This document shows positions 63,492 to 64,000 of a DNA stretch of 64,000 nt, piece by piece; position 1 is the first letter of the stretch; each line of letters opens with the position of its first letter. The stretch is from Gammaproteobacteria bacterium (lineage in GTDB: Bacteria > Pseudomonadota > Gammaproteobacteria > Burkholderiales > Rhodocyclaceae). The translations under genes were made by a program, and so were the position numbers. The stretch is from positions 124,001 to 188,000 of the forward strand of contig JAHJVE010000003.1 of NCBI GenBank assembly GCA_018828385.1. The letters run 5' to 3'. The notes beneath the pieces were generated by a model that was not told the DNA's origin, searched no databases, and was given only the letters and a program-made list of their open reading frames with translations.

Positions 63492-64000
63492 AGGGTTGTT
63501 CCTTCGGCCGGAGTTTCGGCCAAATCCTTGGCGATGGTCTGCAGCGGGCGAGCCTTGCGCCAGAATTTCCAGCGGTCCTTGCCATGCAGCGACCAGGTCA
63601 GCTGGCCGTAGATGGTGGGGGCGACGATGCTCAGGCTTTCGATCTTGCCGCTGAGCGCGGCGCGCAGCGGGACGAACCAGTCGCGTTCGAGCGCGGCGAA
63701 GGCGTTGCGCCAGTCGTCGCTGTTTTCGTAGAGAACCGGTGGCAGCAAGGTGTCGAGCAGGACCAGCGGCGTGTCGTTGGGCGCCGAATCGGCGAGGAGC
63801 GTACCGAGGCTGGCCGGGCAGGGCGGGGCCTCGATGCCGGCGGCGAGCGCCAGGCCGGTGGCCAGCGGATTGTCGCTGCACACGGCGGAGAATTGCGGGG
63901 CCGGCACTTCGGCCAGCGGCCCGCCACCCCACAGCCAGACACTGTTCACGGCCGGCTTGCCTTCGGCTTGACGACGGGTATTGACCGGGTGGCCGTGCAG
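63488..64000 (-). CDS. RpfE-type conserved protein, N-terminus beyond the window
   Basis: The frame is open to the window edge (171 residues visible). HPVNTRRQAEGKPAVNSVWLWGGGPL is followed by AVCSDNPLATGLALAAG, PLVLLDTLLPPVLYENSDDWRNAFAALERDWFVPLRAAL, APTIYGQLTWSLHGKDRWKFWRKARPL. This resembles the betaproteobacterial proteins annotated as RpfE-type or phosphoglycerate-mutase-like that sit before recJ. Function is not established. Its stop overlaps the recJ start. Confidence 0.65.
   Translation of the reverse strand: MHGHPVNTRRQAEGKPAVNSVWLWGGGPLAEVPAPQFSAVCSDNPLATGLALAAGIEAPPCPASLGTLLADSAPNDTPLVLLDTLLPPVLYENSDDWRNAFAALERDWFVPLRAALSGKIESLSIVAPTIYGQLTWSLHGKDRWKFWRKARPLQTIAKDLAETPAEGTTL

Overview
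The window is GC-rich, densely packed chromosomal DNA from a betaproteobacterium. It is most likely a member of the Rhodocyclales (Dechloromonas/Azonexus/Azospira type). Supporting signs are a complete TCA-cycle block (mdh, GntR regulator, sdhCDAB-sdhE, gltA, sucAB, lpdA), an NnrS protein, a PEP-CTERM protein, pyruvate:ferredoxin oxidoreductase, and a periplasmic hypochlorite-defence locus of the kind described in Azospira suillum. No rRNA, tRNA, insertion sequence, prophage or CRISPR array was seen.

Layout. 0-9.7 kb: the 5' part of rlmF, an orphan AAA+ ATPase, a TPR protein, a small monooxygenase, nnrS, nitronate monooxygenase, a porin with a PstS-like periplasmic protein, a possible tiny membrane peptide, a CBS protein, truC and a CitE-like lyase. 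9.7-22.4 kb: the TCA block, with a GntR repressor divergent from mdh and a perfect 16-bp palindrome between them. 22.4-31.9 kb: zapE, an HD-GYP protein, a secretin-N protein, a chitosanase-like enzyme, then yqhD, a luciferase-like oxidoreductase, an EamA exporter, and an Old Yellow Enzyme with its TetR regulator. 32-35.6 kb: a hybrid histidine kinase co-transcribed with a periplasmic binding protein. 35.8-41.3 kb: metY, mnmC and lysS. 41.5-45.8 kb: msrA, a methionine-rich peptide, a YedY/YedZ-type reductase and a divergent SigF/NrsF sigma/anti-sigma pair. 46-50.5 kb: membrane and hypothetical proteins, a cupin, and prfB with its programmed frameshift. 50.8-55 kb: a chemoreceptor-like protein, a NIT-like sensor and a PAS-GGDEF-EAL protein. 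55-64 kb: nifJ with a dihydroorotate-dehydrogenase-like partner, a PEP-CTERM protein, a DUF995-like protein, recJ and an edge-truncated protein.

Two results stand out. (1) A dispersed motif occurs twelve times: a T-rich tract, a GGCC-like spacer, a second T-tract, then the core CCGGTTGACCGTRG. It lies between genes, as a hairpin-forming inverted pair between convergent genes, and inside the reading frames of conserved housekeeping genes. In at least two of those genes it seems to replace residues without changing length. Read on the other strand, core plus two A-tracts resembles the Pasteurellaceae DNA uptake sequence. A DNA-uptake or chromosome-architecture signal is therefore more likely than a transposon. 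(2) The SigF/NrsF locus carries two divergent, perfect GTAACC-N16-CGAA promoters. One reads into the reductase/Met-rich-peptide operon and the other toward sigF, which suggests one autoregulated hypochlorite-response regulon.
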